Source: Anaeromyxobacter_A sp035636195 (GTDB lineage: Bacteria; Myxococcota; Myxococcia; Myxococcales; Anaeromyxobacteraceae). From it: 7,867 nucleotides of DNA. A model generated the notes under the pieces. It was given only the letters and a program-made list of their open reading frames with translations. It was not told the origin of the DNA and ran no database searches. A program made the translations under genes and the position numbers. Location: NCBI GenBank assembly GCA_035636195.1, contig DASPZP010000284.1:1-7867 (forward strand), given 5' to 3'. Positions 1-5,682 of this stretch are shown one piece after another. Position 1 is the first letter of the stretch. Each line of letters starts with the position of its first letter.

Positions 1-1
1 G

Positions 2-27
2 CCCGCCGCGCGGAGGTCCGTGGCGGG
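2..27 (-). terminator. Candidate hairpin after the three-gene Roadblock set
   Basis: A 6-bp perfect GC stem (CCCGCC at 2-7 against GGCGGG at 22-27), extended by two pairs after one mismatch, lies three bases beyond the stop codon of the small membrane protein gene. It could end the minus-strand transcript. The window ends before any U-tract could be seen, so the terminator call is weak and the element could equally be a coincidental GC-rich stem. Confidence 0.25.
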
Positions 28-30
28 ACG

Positions 31-339
31 TCAGCGGACGAGCTTCAGGAACGTGAGCGCGTCCTTGATGATCCCGATGACGACCGAGACGAACACCGCG
101 CCAAAGAGGAACACGCCGAAGACCAGCAGGTTCAGGTACTCGGCGGGGAGCTGGTAATAGAGGGCGAGCGGCGACAGGAGATACCCCACGAAGAACAGCC
201 CGATCAGGAACGTGAGCAGGCCCCACTTCTGGCCGACCTCGCCGCCCACGATCGCGCGCCGCAGCCGGACGGCGAGGTACACGTCGAAACCCATCACGAG
301 GATGGCGAGCGCGGCCAATCCGTAGGCGATCCATTGCAT
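31..339 (-). CDS. Small three-helix membrane protein, function unknown
   Basis: This is a 102-residue hydrophobic protein with three predicted membrane segments at about residues 4-24, 40-62 and 70-92. A basic loop (RLRRA, about 25-29) follows helix 1, which would place that loop in the cytoplasm. I recognise no catalytic motif or family. The ATG at 337-339 is preceded by a GGGGAGA ribosome site at suitable spacing. Only 21 bases separate it from the stop of the upstream Roadblock gene, so it is probably the third gene of that operon. A membrane partner or anchor for the Roadblock proteins is a reasonable inference, but nothing in the sequence proves contact. Confidence 0.75.
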   Translation of the reverse strand: MQWIAYGLAALAILVMGFDVYLAVRLRRAIVGGEVGQKWGLLTFLIGLFFVGYLLSPLALYYQLPAEYLNLLVFGVFLFGAVFVSVVIGIIKDALTFLKLVR

Positions 340-360
340 GTGGTGTCTCCCCTGGCGCGT

Positions 361-963
361 CTAGGTGTCGAGCGCTTCCCGCATCAGGCGGGCGAGCTCC
401 TCGGCCTTCTTCTTGCTGATGAACAACCGGACCATCTTCTCGACCTCGCTGATCGCGCCGACGAGGTTGGTCGGCTTCGGCCCCGCGGACGAGAGGATCT
501 CGACAGCCTTCGCGGCATGCTCGCCCAGTTCGTCGCGAGCGATGGCATGGAGCCGGTCGAGCACCGTGGGCGCCAGCGGTTGCGGCGCTCGCGCAGGCGG
601 CATGCCTGCGCCACCGGTCGCCTTGAGCCGGCGCACGAGCTGCGTGAGCGACATCGAGAGCAGCTGCTCGTTGGCTTGGGCCGTGCAAAGCACGAGGGCC
701 CATGCCTCACCGAGCGCCCTCACCGCGACGTATCCATCGAGGAAGCGCAGCGAGAGCGCGGCTTCGTCGCCGGTCAGCCACTGCTGGAAATACATATCCG
801 AGCTGAGCTGCGCGGCGAGCTTCGTCAGCGCTCCGGTATCGAAGACCGCCGGGAAGGCGGAGGCCTCGATCTCGCCCCCAGCGTCGAAGACGAGGGCGCC
901 GACGACCCCCGGGATCGCAGCGAGCTGGTGGAGCGCCGCCTGCTGCTCGGGAGCGTTCTTCAT
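361..963 (-). CDS. Roadblock/LC7-like domain protein with helical C-terminal extension
   Basis: This 200-residue protein has two parts. Residues 5-115 have the alternating helix/strand pattern of Roadblock/LC7 (MglB-type) domains: an N-terminal helix, the strand GVVGALVFDAGGEIEAS (19-35), a central helix, then the strands SLRFLDGYVAVRAL (71-84) and AWALVLCT (87-94). A Pro/Ala linker (118-132) leads to an all-helical tail (134-198) rich in Lys and Glu. Roadblock proteins dimerise and bind or activate Ras-like GTPases such as MglA, and the GTPase partner is not in this window. The start ATG overlaps the upstream stop as ATGA, so translation is probably coupled to the DUF4388-Roadblock gene. The in-frame upstream extension to 1101 lies inside that gene and was rejected. 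The Roadblock call rests on pattern, not strict motifs. Confidence 0.8.
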   Translation of the reverse strand: MKNAPEQQAALHQLAAIPGVVGALVFDAGGEIEASAFPAVFDTGALTKLAAQLSSDMYFQQWLTGDEAALSLRFLDGYVAVRALGEAWALVLCTAQANEQLLSMSLTQLVRRLKATGGAGMPPARAPQPLAPTVLDRLHAIARDELGEHAAKAVEILSSAGPKPTNLVGAISEVEKMVRLFISKKKAEELARLMREALDT

Positions 964-1688
964 GGCGAGGTCGCCGGCTTGCGCGAGAGGAGCGCGCGCA
1001 GCTGACCGACGATCGGCTCGACCGGCGCGCCGGGCGCGATGGCTACGCCGAGGTAGTTCCCGGCACGGTGGACCACCACGAAGGAGTCTCGGCGGCCGCA
1101 CAGGGCCGCGACACCGAGCTCACCGAGCCCGAACGCGGACGCGACCGCCGCGGCATGCGTCATGGCGAGGTAGAGCCCCTTCGCCGCCAGCTGCTCGGCT
1201 CCGGCTCCCTGCGGCCCCGACGTGCGACCATCCTGACCGAAGCGGGCGACCTGCATCACGCCACGGAGCGCCCGGATCCGGTCGAGCACGCTCGGCGGCG
1301 GCGGCTCTCGAGTCGCCGTGACGGTGGGGAGGGCCGTTGGGGGCACCGACTGCCGCGTCTCATCGAGCGCTTGGTGAGCGTCGAGGAGGAGGTGCGTGAC
1401 CACCTTCTTGATGGTGCGGTGGAGCGTGGTCGTGTTGGGGAAGAGCTCGAATGATCCCTCGGGCCAGCCGATGATCGCCCGTGCGGCGGGCTCACCGAGC
1501 TGGCCATCCGCCTCCGCGTGCACGATCTGTCCGTCGATGAAGTAGAGCTGTCCCGCGCGGCCTTCGAACGAGACCGTGACCAGGCCCGAGAAGCGGTTCA
1601 TGGACCAGACCTGCAAGAGGTCCACGAGCGGCAGGCTGCCGACGTCGCCGCTGAAGCCGGTCTTCGTGGTGCTCATCGGGCGCGACAT
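960..1688 (-). CDS. DUF4388 (PatA N-terminal-like) plus Roadblock/LC7 two-domain protein
   Basis: This is a 242-residue cytoplasmic protein. Residues 11-110 match the DUF4388 pattern: GFSGDVGSLPLVDLLQ (11-26), then a strand pair around SGLVTVSFEGRAGQLYFIDG (34-53), IVHAEA, and a C-terminal helix LLLDAHQALDE. A Pro-rich linker (115-133) follows. Residues 134-236 resemble a Roadblock domain, with SVLDRIRALRGVMQVARF at its start and SFVVVHRAGNYLGVAIAPG as late strands. DUF4388 proteins are common in Myxococcota and cyanobacterial signalling, often with receiver or GTPase-control proteins. The start is fixed by a strong GGAGGAGG ribosome site five bases upstream; the in-frame extension to 1871 lacks protein-like composition. 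It is the first gene of the operon with the Roadblock and membrane protein genes. Its exact partner is unknown. Confidence 0.9.
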   Translation of the reverse strand: MSRPMSTTKTGFSGDVGSLPLVDLLQVWSMNRFSGLVTVSFEGRAGQLYFIDGQIVHAEADGQLGEPAARAIIGWPEGSFELFPNTTTLHRTIKKVVTHLLLDAHQALDETRQSVPPTALPTVTATREPPPPSVLDRIRALRGVMQVARFGQDGRTSGPQGAGAEQLAAKGLYLAMTHAAAVASAFGLGELGVAALCGRRDSFVVVHRAGNYLGVAIAPGAPVEPIVGQLRALLSRKPATSP

Positions 1689-1693
1689 GCGTT

Positions 1694-1701
1694 CCTCCTC
1701 C
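1694..1701 (-). promoter_or_regulatory. Strong ribosome binding site of the DUF4388-Roadblock gene
   Basis: The minus strand reads GGAGGAGG five bases before the ATG at 1688. This site selects that ATG over the second in-frame ATG four codons downstream and over the much longer upstream extension of the frame. Confidence 0.85.
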
Positions 1702-1933
1702 GTTCCCGGCGCGTCTGAGTGGGACCTGTGCCCGGAGCACACCCTGCCCGGGAATCGCCCACCCCCACCCCCGCTCCGCCTACCAGTACTCCACCATCCC
1801 AGGAACTCGGTGCGGCTTCTACCCCACGCGCGAGGGAGTGCGCCCAACGCGGTCGCAATGCTCCTTGTCACCGGCCGCTACCGCCGGGTGCCGCTGGTCT
1901 TTTTGCGGTGCCGGCAGGTCCGCGGCCAAATGC

Positions 1934-1951
1934 CACGACTCATGGGTCGTG
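1934..1951. repeat. 18-bp near-perfect palindrome CACGAC-tCATGg-GTCGTG
   Basis: CACGAC at 1934-1939 is mirrored by GTCGTG at 1946-1951 around a CATG core, with one mismatched pair (t1940/g1945). It lies upstream of the Roadblock operon and downstream of the chemoreceptor remnant. A dimeric regulator site is possible. It has no U-tract, so it is not a standard terminator. Confidence 0.5.
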
Positions 1952-1994
1952 ATGGACATACCGGTGGTCAGAAGGCGGGTGCTGCCGCACCGTC

Positions 1995-2012
1995 CTCGAG
2001 CGCGCGCTCGAG
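1995..2012. repeat. Perfect 18-bp palindrome CTCGAG-CGCGCG-CTCGAG
   Basis: The 18 bases are their own reverse complement. The element lies 51 bases past the stop of the chemoreceptor remnant, on its downstream side. As RNA it can form only a short stem because the centre has no loop. It may be an operator, part of a terminator, or a chance product of CG-rich sequence. Confidence 0.55.
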
Positions 2013-2062
2013 CTTCCGGAGCTGTAGCTGGGTCGTGCGGGCCCTGCGCGGCCTCGGCAAGA

Positions 2063-2581
2063 TCAAGCGGCGGCGTCCGCCGATCGCACTCTGGTCTCCT
2101 CCGGGAGCCGGAACGTGGCGACCAGCGCCGCCAGCTCCGCCGCCTGTCCGGACAGCTCCTCCGCCGCAGCCGCCGAGGCCTCCGCACCGGAGGCGCTCCC
2201 ACCCGCCGCCGCCTCGAGCCGGTCCATCGCGGCACCGATGCGGGCGACGGCCTCGCCCTGCTCGCGCGCGCCGCGGGTGGCCTCGCCCATGACCCCGCTC
2301 GCCTGCGTCACCGCCGCGACGATCTGGCCCAGCTCCCCCGAGGCGCGCGCGGTGACCCGCTCGCCCGAGGCGACCTCCTCCACCGATTGGCGAATGAGCT
2401 GCTCGGTGCGCGCGGCGGCCGCCTTCGAGCGCTGCGCCAGTGAGCGCACCTCCCCCGCCACCACCGCGCCGGCGGGGTTGCTGGTGAAGCGGGCCAGCGG
2501 CTCCAGCGCGTCCGAGCCGTCGGCCTTGCCGGAGAGCGCGACGCTCCGGGATCGAACCTCCGTGACGCGCTTCGCCGACAC
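2063..2581 (-). pseudogene. Methyl-accepting chemotaxis protein remnant (C-terminal half only)
   Basis: The 172 residues match the distal, returning helix of a chemoreceptor signalling domain. AVVAGEVRSLAQRS (39-52) is the conserved block just after the hairpin tip. A long Ala/Glu/Gln coiled coil (53-156) ends in LAALVATFRL, a typical receptor C-terminus. Missing are the sensor domain, membrane helices, HAMP and the ascending helix. The tip that contacts CheA and CheW is also damaged. Where receptors read TN, then about 20 residues including LLALNAAVEAARAGE, then AVVA, this one reads SN-PAG-AVVA, an apparent loss of about 17 residues. The GTG at 2579-2581 directly abuts the TGA of the methyltransferase gene in the same frame. 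It is best read as a decayed receptor joined there by deletion. If expressed, it would be soluble and unable to signal normally. Confidence 0.8.
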
Positions 2582-3196
2582 TCAGGACCGCGTGGCGGTC
2601 GCGAGGAAGACGGGGTAGCGGTGGACTCCGGCTGGCGTCTGCTTCTCGATCTCGAACGCGCTCTCCAGGTGAACGTCGCGGAAACCAGCCTCGGTGAGCC
2701 ACGAGGCCATCGTGGCGCGGCGGAAGCCGTTGTGACCCCCGAACCCCTCCCCGTGAAACGAGCCGTCCTCCTCGTCGAGGTCCGCGACGCACACATAGCC
2801 TGCTGGTGCGATGAGCGTGTGGAACTTGCGGAGAAGGGCTGGAACGTCCTGGACATGATGCAGCGTCAGCAGCGTACAGACGACATCATACTGTTCGTCA
2901 GGAGTTTGGCCGGACGTGAGGTCGAGCTGCACGGCGCTGACGTTGGCGGCTCCGATCACCGCGATCTTCTCGCGCGCGACCGCGGTCATCTCTCGTGAGT
3001 TGTCGGCCAGCGTCATCGAGGCGACGCGGCAGCGGAGCGCGAACCCGAGCAGTCCGGTGCCGCTCCCGTACTCGAGGACGTTCATGCGCGAGAGCCCAGG
3101 TACACGCTCCGCGATCGCCTCGGCGACGCGCCGCGCGCGGCTCACCTTTTGCGAGTCGGTATCCCAAGTCCTCGCCCTGGCGTCGAACTCACTCAT
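2582..3196 (-). CDS. Class I SAM-dependent methyltransferase, substrate unknown
   Basis: This 204-residue cytoplasmic protein has a complete Rossmann methyltransferase core. Motif I is VLEYGSGTG (40-48), the acidic ribose-binding residue is D65 after TLAD, QLDL (90-93) is the motif that precedes adenine contact, and YDVVCTLLTLHHV (103-115) is motif IV. The later blocks DLDEEDGSFHGEGF (139-152) and HNGF (154-157) mark a common subfamily of unassigned small-molecule methyltransferases. The ATG at 3194-3196 has GGGGAGG ten bases upstream. It lies 74 bases after the cysteine-rich gene on the same strand and may share its transcript. It is not a recognisable ArsM: it is too short and lacks that enzyme's cysteine layout. 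Its position in an ArsR-headed run makes a metalloid, sulfur or thiol substrate worth considering, but that is inference only. Confidence 0.9.
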   Translation of the reverse strand: MSEFDARARTWDTDSQKVSRARRVAEAIAERVPGLSRMNVLEYGSGTGLLGFALRCRVASMTLADNSREMTAVAREKIAVIGAANVSAVQLDLTSGQTPDEQYDVVCTLLTLHHVQDVPALLRKFHTLIAPAGYVCVADLDEEDGSFHGEGFGGHNGFRRATMASWLTEAGFRDVHLESAFEIEKQTPAGVHRYPVFLATATRS

Positions 3197-3270
3197 GGCC
3201 GGCGAACCTCCCCTGGTCGTGCGTGTGAGCCACGGCGGTCCTCGCGGGTTCGGCCACCTTTCCAAGACGG

Positions 3271-3831
3271 TCAGCGCGCTGCCGTGTCCAGGCTGAACTC
3301 CCAGGCGCAGGCGAAGTCGCCGCCGTGCGGGTCGGGCGGACAGCTGATGCACCGCGTGCGGAGGCGGGGATCGACGGCCTTCGCGAATTCGGCATACTCC
3401 ACCAAGCCCACAGACTTGCAGGGAAATTCCGGCAGGCCCTTGCGGCGGCGGGCCGACTGCACGCGACAGTCGCGCATGACGAAGACGGCCCGCTCCGCGG
3501 AGATCTCCGTCACCTCCTGTGCATTGAGCCGGGCGTAGAACCGGTGCTTCAGGCACTCGAGCAGCGCCGGGATGCCGCCACCAGCTGCCAGGCCGAGGCG
3601 CTCCATGATGCGGCGGGCCTCGACGACCGTGAAGCGCTCCCACGCCGCACGGTCCGCTGCGATGGCGGCGTCCATCCCGTGCGCCGCTTCCACCGCCTGG
3701 AACCAGAGCCCGTCGTGGGCGAGCCAGTTCTTCGCATCGTCCGCGATGATCCGGACGAGCTCCTCCTTGGAGAGCGACTCAAGCCCCCGCACCGCGTCAG
3801 CCTCCGCCGCCTGCGCTCCGGGTCGTGCCAT
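3271..3831 (-). CDS. Cysteine-rich DUF6125-like protein, function unknown
   Basis: This is a 186-residue soluble protein. The N-terminal half carries SKEELVRIIADDAKNWLAHD (21-40) and GLWF (41-44), followed by helices around RRIMERLGL (73-81). The C-terminal half has a conserved-looking cysteine pattern: MRDCRVQ (119-125, C122), GLPEFPCKSVG (132-142, C138), CISCPPD (161-167, C161 and C164) and FACAW (174-177, C175). This arrangement matches my memory of DUF6125 and of the related amino-thiazoline-carboxylate hydrolase (ATC hydrolase) group, but I could not check it. The cysteines could bind zinc or an iron-sulfur cluster. The chosen ATG has a weak GCGAGG upstream; a GTG fifteen codons earlier is a possible alternative. 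It sits 59 bases after the thioredoxin gene, probably in the same operon. Confidence 0.82.
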   Translation of the reverse strand: MARPGAQAAEADAVRGLESLSKEELVRIIADDAKNWLAHDGLWFQAVEAAHGMDAAIAADRAAWERFTVVEARRIMERLGLAAGGGIPALLECLKHRFYARLNAQEVTEISAERAVFVMRDCRVQSARRRKGLPEFPCKSVGLVEYAEFAKAVDPRLRTRCISCPPDPHGGDFACAWEFSLDTAAR

Positions 3832-3890
3832 GGCGCCTCGCTGGATGGAATCCCTTGGTGAGAGCACGCTGCTGCGGCAAGCGGTTCCCT

Positions 3891-4139
3891 CTACACGGGC
3901 TCCCGATATTTCGCGAGGAGGACTCTGATGTCGGCTGGGCTCAGCACCTTCCCCGCCGCACGCACCTTCCCGTCGATGACGAGCGCAGGGGTGGTCATGA
4001 CGCCGAACTTCATGATCTCGCGAAGATCCTCCACCTTCTCCACCGAAGCGGCGAGGCCCGCCTCGGCGATGGCGGCCTGCGCGTTCGCGGTGAGCTGCTT
4101 GCACTTGGCGCAGCCGGTCCCGAGCACCTGGATCTTCAT
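3891..4139 (-). CDS. Small thioredoxin-fold protein with CAKC active site
   Basis: This 82-residue mini-thioredoxin has the redox motif CAKC at C10-C13, directly after the first strand (MKIQVLGTG), and the cis-proline TTP at residues 49-51. It is the short redox-active disulfide type (TM0996/MTH895-like) rather than a full thioredoxin, and its length is normal for that family. These proteins commonly sit beside ArsP/YraQ-type permeases, where they are assumed to handle thiol-bound substrate or keep permease cysteines reduced; the role is not proven. The start is firm: GAGGAG, seven bases upstream, overlaps the permease stop codon, which implies coupled translation. It is the third gene of the ArsR-headed operon. 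Confidence 0.92.
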   Translation of the reverse strand: MKIQVLGTGCAKCKQLTANAQAAIAEAGLAASVEKVEDLREIMKFGVMTTPALVIDGKVRAAGKVLSPADIRVLLAKYREPV

Positions 4140-4146
4140 GCCGTCT

Positions 4147-4152
4147 CTCCTC
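4147..4152 (-). promoter_or_regulatory. Ribosome binding site overlapping the permease stop
   Basis: GAGGAG on the minus strand shares bases with the TGA stop codon of the permease (4151-4153) and lies seven bases before the thioredoxin ATG. Ribosomes ending on the permease are therefore well placed to start on the thioredoxin. Confidence 0.75.
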
Positions 4153-5236
4153 AAAGGACTGCGTTGAACAGATAGCCGACCGCGAGGATGCCGACGGCCA
4201 CGACGCCGACGAACGCGGCGATGAGCGGCGGACGCAGCACGCGGCGAAGGATGATCGTCTCGGGCAACGAGAGCCCGATGACGGCCATCATGAAGGCGAG
4301 CACGGTTCCGAGCGCGGCGCCCTTCTCGAGGAGCGCCTGGACGACGGGAATGATGCCGGCGGCATTCGAGTACATGGGCACGCCGAGCAGGACGGCCGCC
4401 GGAACCGACCACCACGCCGACCGGCCCATGATCCCGGCCAGCACGCCTTCCGGCACGTAGCCGTGGATCCCGGCGCCGACCGCGATGCCCGCCACCACGT
4501 AGGGCCAAACCTTGCCGACGATCTCGCGAATGGCCTGGCGCCCTCTGGTGAGTCGCTCTTCGAAGGGCACCTGCGCGTCGTCGGACGCGGCCTGGGCGGC
4601 CGTCATCTCGTAGACCCACGGCTCGACGAAGCGCTCGAGCCGCATGCGCCCGAGGATGAAGCCTGCTCCGATCGCGATGACGAGGCCGGTCCCCAGGTAC
4701 AGCGCAGCGACCTTCCAGCCAAAGAGCCCGAAGAGCAGGACGAGCGCCACCTCGTTCACCATGGGAGCGGAGATGAGAAAGGACAGCGTGACGCCGAGCG
4801 GGATCCCCGCCTCGACGAACCCGATGAAGAGCGGCACCGCCGAGCAGGAGCAGAACGGCGTCACGACCCCGAGCAGGGCCGCGAGCACGTTCCCCGCCGC
4901 TTCTCGCCGCCCCGCCAGCAGGCTCCGGGTGCGTTCGGGGGTGAAGAACGACCGGATGACCCCCACCACGAACACCACCAGCACGAGCAGCAGCAGGACC
5001 TTCGGGACCTCGTAGAGGAAGAACGCGAGAGCGCTCCCGAGACGCGAAGTACGGGAGAGCGCGATGACCCTGAACGCGAGCCATTCGGAGGCCTGGCCGT
5101 TCAGCATGTACAGCGCGACCCAGGCCGCGAGCGCGAGGACGTGCATCGCCGTGGTGCGGCCAGCGCCGGACGGCTGGCGCCCGGAGGCCGAGTCGGCTTC
5201 TGCCGCCTCGAGCCGCTGCCGGGCCGGCGCGCTCAT
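4151..5236 (-). CDS. Permease of the ArsP/YraQ (DUF318) family
   Basis: This is a 361-residue inner-membrane protein with about eight to ten hydrophobic segments in two homologous halves. The family signature VVTPFCSCSAVPLFIGF lies at 124-140 (C129 and C131), followed by SAPMVNEVALV (156-166). The second-half counterpart is VPMYSNAAGIIPVVQ (286-300) with SLPETIIL (323-330). A cytoplasmic Glu/Arg-rich loop (about 205-240) joins the halves. Characterised ArsP members export trivalent methylated or aromatic arsenicals, and other family members have unknown cargo. The ATG overlaps the ArsR stop as ATGA. A Met at residue 31 begins the first membrane helix and is an alternative start. With ArsR upstream and a CxxC mini-thioredoxin downstream it forms a well-known gene trio. 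Family membership is firm; the cargo is inferred. Confidence 0.93.
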   Translation of the reverse strand: MSAPARQRLEAAEADSASGRQPSGAGRTTAMHVLALAAWVALYMLNGQASEWLAFRVIALSRTSRLGSALAFFLYEVPKVLLLLVLVVFVVGVIRSFFTPERTRSLLAGRREAAGNVLAALLGVVTPFCSCSAVPLFIGFVEAGIPLGVTLSFLISAPMVNEVALVLLFGLFGWKVAALYLGTGLVIAIGAGFILGRMRLERFVEPWVYEMTAAQAASDDAQVPFEERLTRGRQAIREIVGKVWPYVVAGIAVGAGIHGYVPEGVLAGIMGRSAWWSVPAAVLLGVPMYSNAAGIIPVVQALLEKGAALGTVLAFMMAVIGLSLPETIILRRVLRPPLIAAFVGVVAVGILAVGYLFNAVL

Positions 5237-5559
5237 GACGCCCTCGTGGCGAGCTTGCGCGCGCTGCGCGCGTCCTCGCGCAGGACGGCCTCGATGCATT
5301 CGAACGTCTTCAGGACGCAGGGAACGCGCAGCGCGTAGAAGATCTGATTGGCCTCACGGCGTGAGGAAAGGAGGCCAGCGGCGCGCATCACCGAGAGGTG
5401 ACGTGAAACGGTCGACAGATCCGAGCGGACGAGCTCCTGAAGCTCACCGACGCAGAGCTCCCCGCTCTTCAGCGCGTCGAGCATCCTGAGCCGGCTCGGG
5501 TGCGCCATCGCCTTCAAGATCTCGGCACGTGCCTGGTACTTCTCTTTGCGATCGTCCAT
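5233..5559 (-). CDS. ArsR/SmtB-family winged-helix repressor
   Basis: This 108-residue dimeric DNA-binding protein has the typical ArsR order: KAMAHPSRLRMLDAL (16-30), the ELCVGELQ block (34-41), the recognition region DLSTVSRHLSVMRAAGLL (47-64) and the wing RREANQIFYAL (67-77). Its cysteines are C36, C81 and C88. The first occupies the outer cysteine position of the classic ELCVCDL arsenite site, but the second cysteine there is glycine (G38). C81 and C88 lie six residues apart in the C-terminal helix and could form an alternative thiol site across the dimer. Such repressors release DNA on binding metalloid or on thiol oxidation. It heads the operon and overlaps the permease start by four bases. 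The start codon lies just after an inverted repeat and promoter, implying autoregulation. Confidence 0.95.
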   Translation of the reverse strand: MDDRKEKYQARAEILKAMAHPSRLRMLDALKSGELCVGELQELVRSDLSTVSRHLSVMRAAGLLSSRREANQIFYALRVPCVLKTFECIEAVLREDARSARKLATRAS

Positions 5560-5565
5560 GGCTAC

Positions 5566-5581
5566 TTGGCATCTTAGCCAA
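5566..5581. promoter_or_regulatory. Inverted repeat TTGGC-N6-GCCAA, candidate ArsR operator
   Basis: Two perfect 5-base arms (5566-5570 and 5577-5581) flank six bases, which on the minus strand read TAAGAT, the proposed -10 hexamer. A repressor bound here would block RNA polymerase directly. Its near edge is seven bases from the ArsR start codon. That ArsR itself binds here is inference from position and symmetry. Confidence 0.65.
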
Positions 5582-5599
5582 CTTCCACCGTCGTGTCAT
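5571..5599 (-). promoter_or_regulatory. Promoter of the arsR operon (ATGACA-N17-TAAGAT)
   Basis: On the minus strand a -35 element ATGACA (5594-5599, five of six consensus bases) and a -10 element TAAGAT (5571-5576, four of six) stand at the ideal 17-base spacing. The -10 ends 11 bases before the ArsR ATG, so the transcript should have only about four to six leader bases. That fits the absence of a Shine-Dalgarno sequence before this gene. Confidence 0.65.
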
Positions 5600-5682
5600 C
5601 GAGCGCAGTCGACGCGCCTACGCTCCTACGACTCGAGGTGCGCGGCGACGGCGTCGCAGATGGGGACGCTCGTTTCGTGCCA

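Larger units (their letters stand above)
1689..2062. other. 374-base non-coding region with two palindromes
   Basis: No convincing gene lies here on either strand. The open frames that cross it are Arg/Pro-rich low-complexity translations typical of GC-rich shadows. It must contain the promoter of the minus-strand Roadblock operon, but I found no -35/-10 pair or -24/-12 pair worth calling. Two 18-bp palindromes are annotated separately. A pyrimidine/C-rich stretch (about 1758-1780) gives a G-rich run in the minus-strand leader. Confidence 0.6.

Noticed and set aside
365..1321. Long plus-strand open frame opposite the Roadblock genes
   Set aside because: It has low-complexity Arg/Ala/Ser composition and spans two antisense genes joined by an ATGA overlap. 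No ribosome site or domain is evident.
1968..2062. Possible frameshifted tail of the chemoreceptor remnant (LRKLERALEDG in another frame)
   Set aside because: The receptor C-terminus LAALVATFRL is already complete in its own frame, so no extension is needed. The helical-looking tail is probably chance.
2063..2581. Functional soluble chemoreceptor
   Set aside because: It lacks the ascending helix, and the CheA/CheW contact tip shows an internal loss of about 17 residues, so it cannot form the normal four-helix signalling hairpin.
2582..3196. Arsenite methyltransferase (ArsM) identity for the methyltransferase
   Set aside because: At 204 residues it is too short, and its cysteines (56, 107, 136) do not match the ArsM catalytic arrangement. 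Only the class I fold can be claimed.
3197..3643. Upstream extension of the methyltransferase frame to 353 codons
   Set aside because: The extra part overlaps the cysteine-rich gene on the same strand in another frame and is Arg/Pro/Gly-rich. The ATG at 3196 begins a natural methyltransferase N-terminus.
4463..5338. Plus-strand open frame of 291 codons opposite the permease and arsR
   Set aside because: The translation is highly charged (Asp/Arg/Glu/His) without a fold pattern, as expected antisense to a membrane protein in GC-rich DNA.
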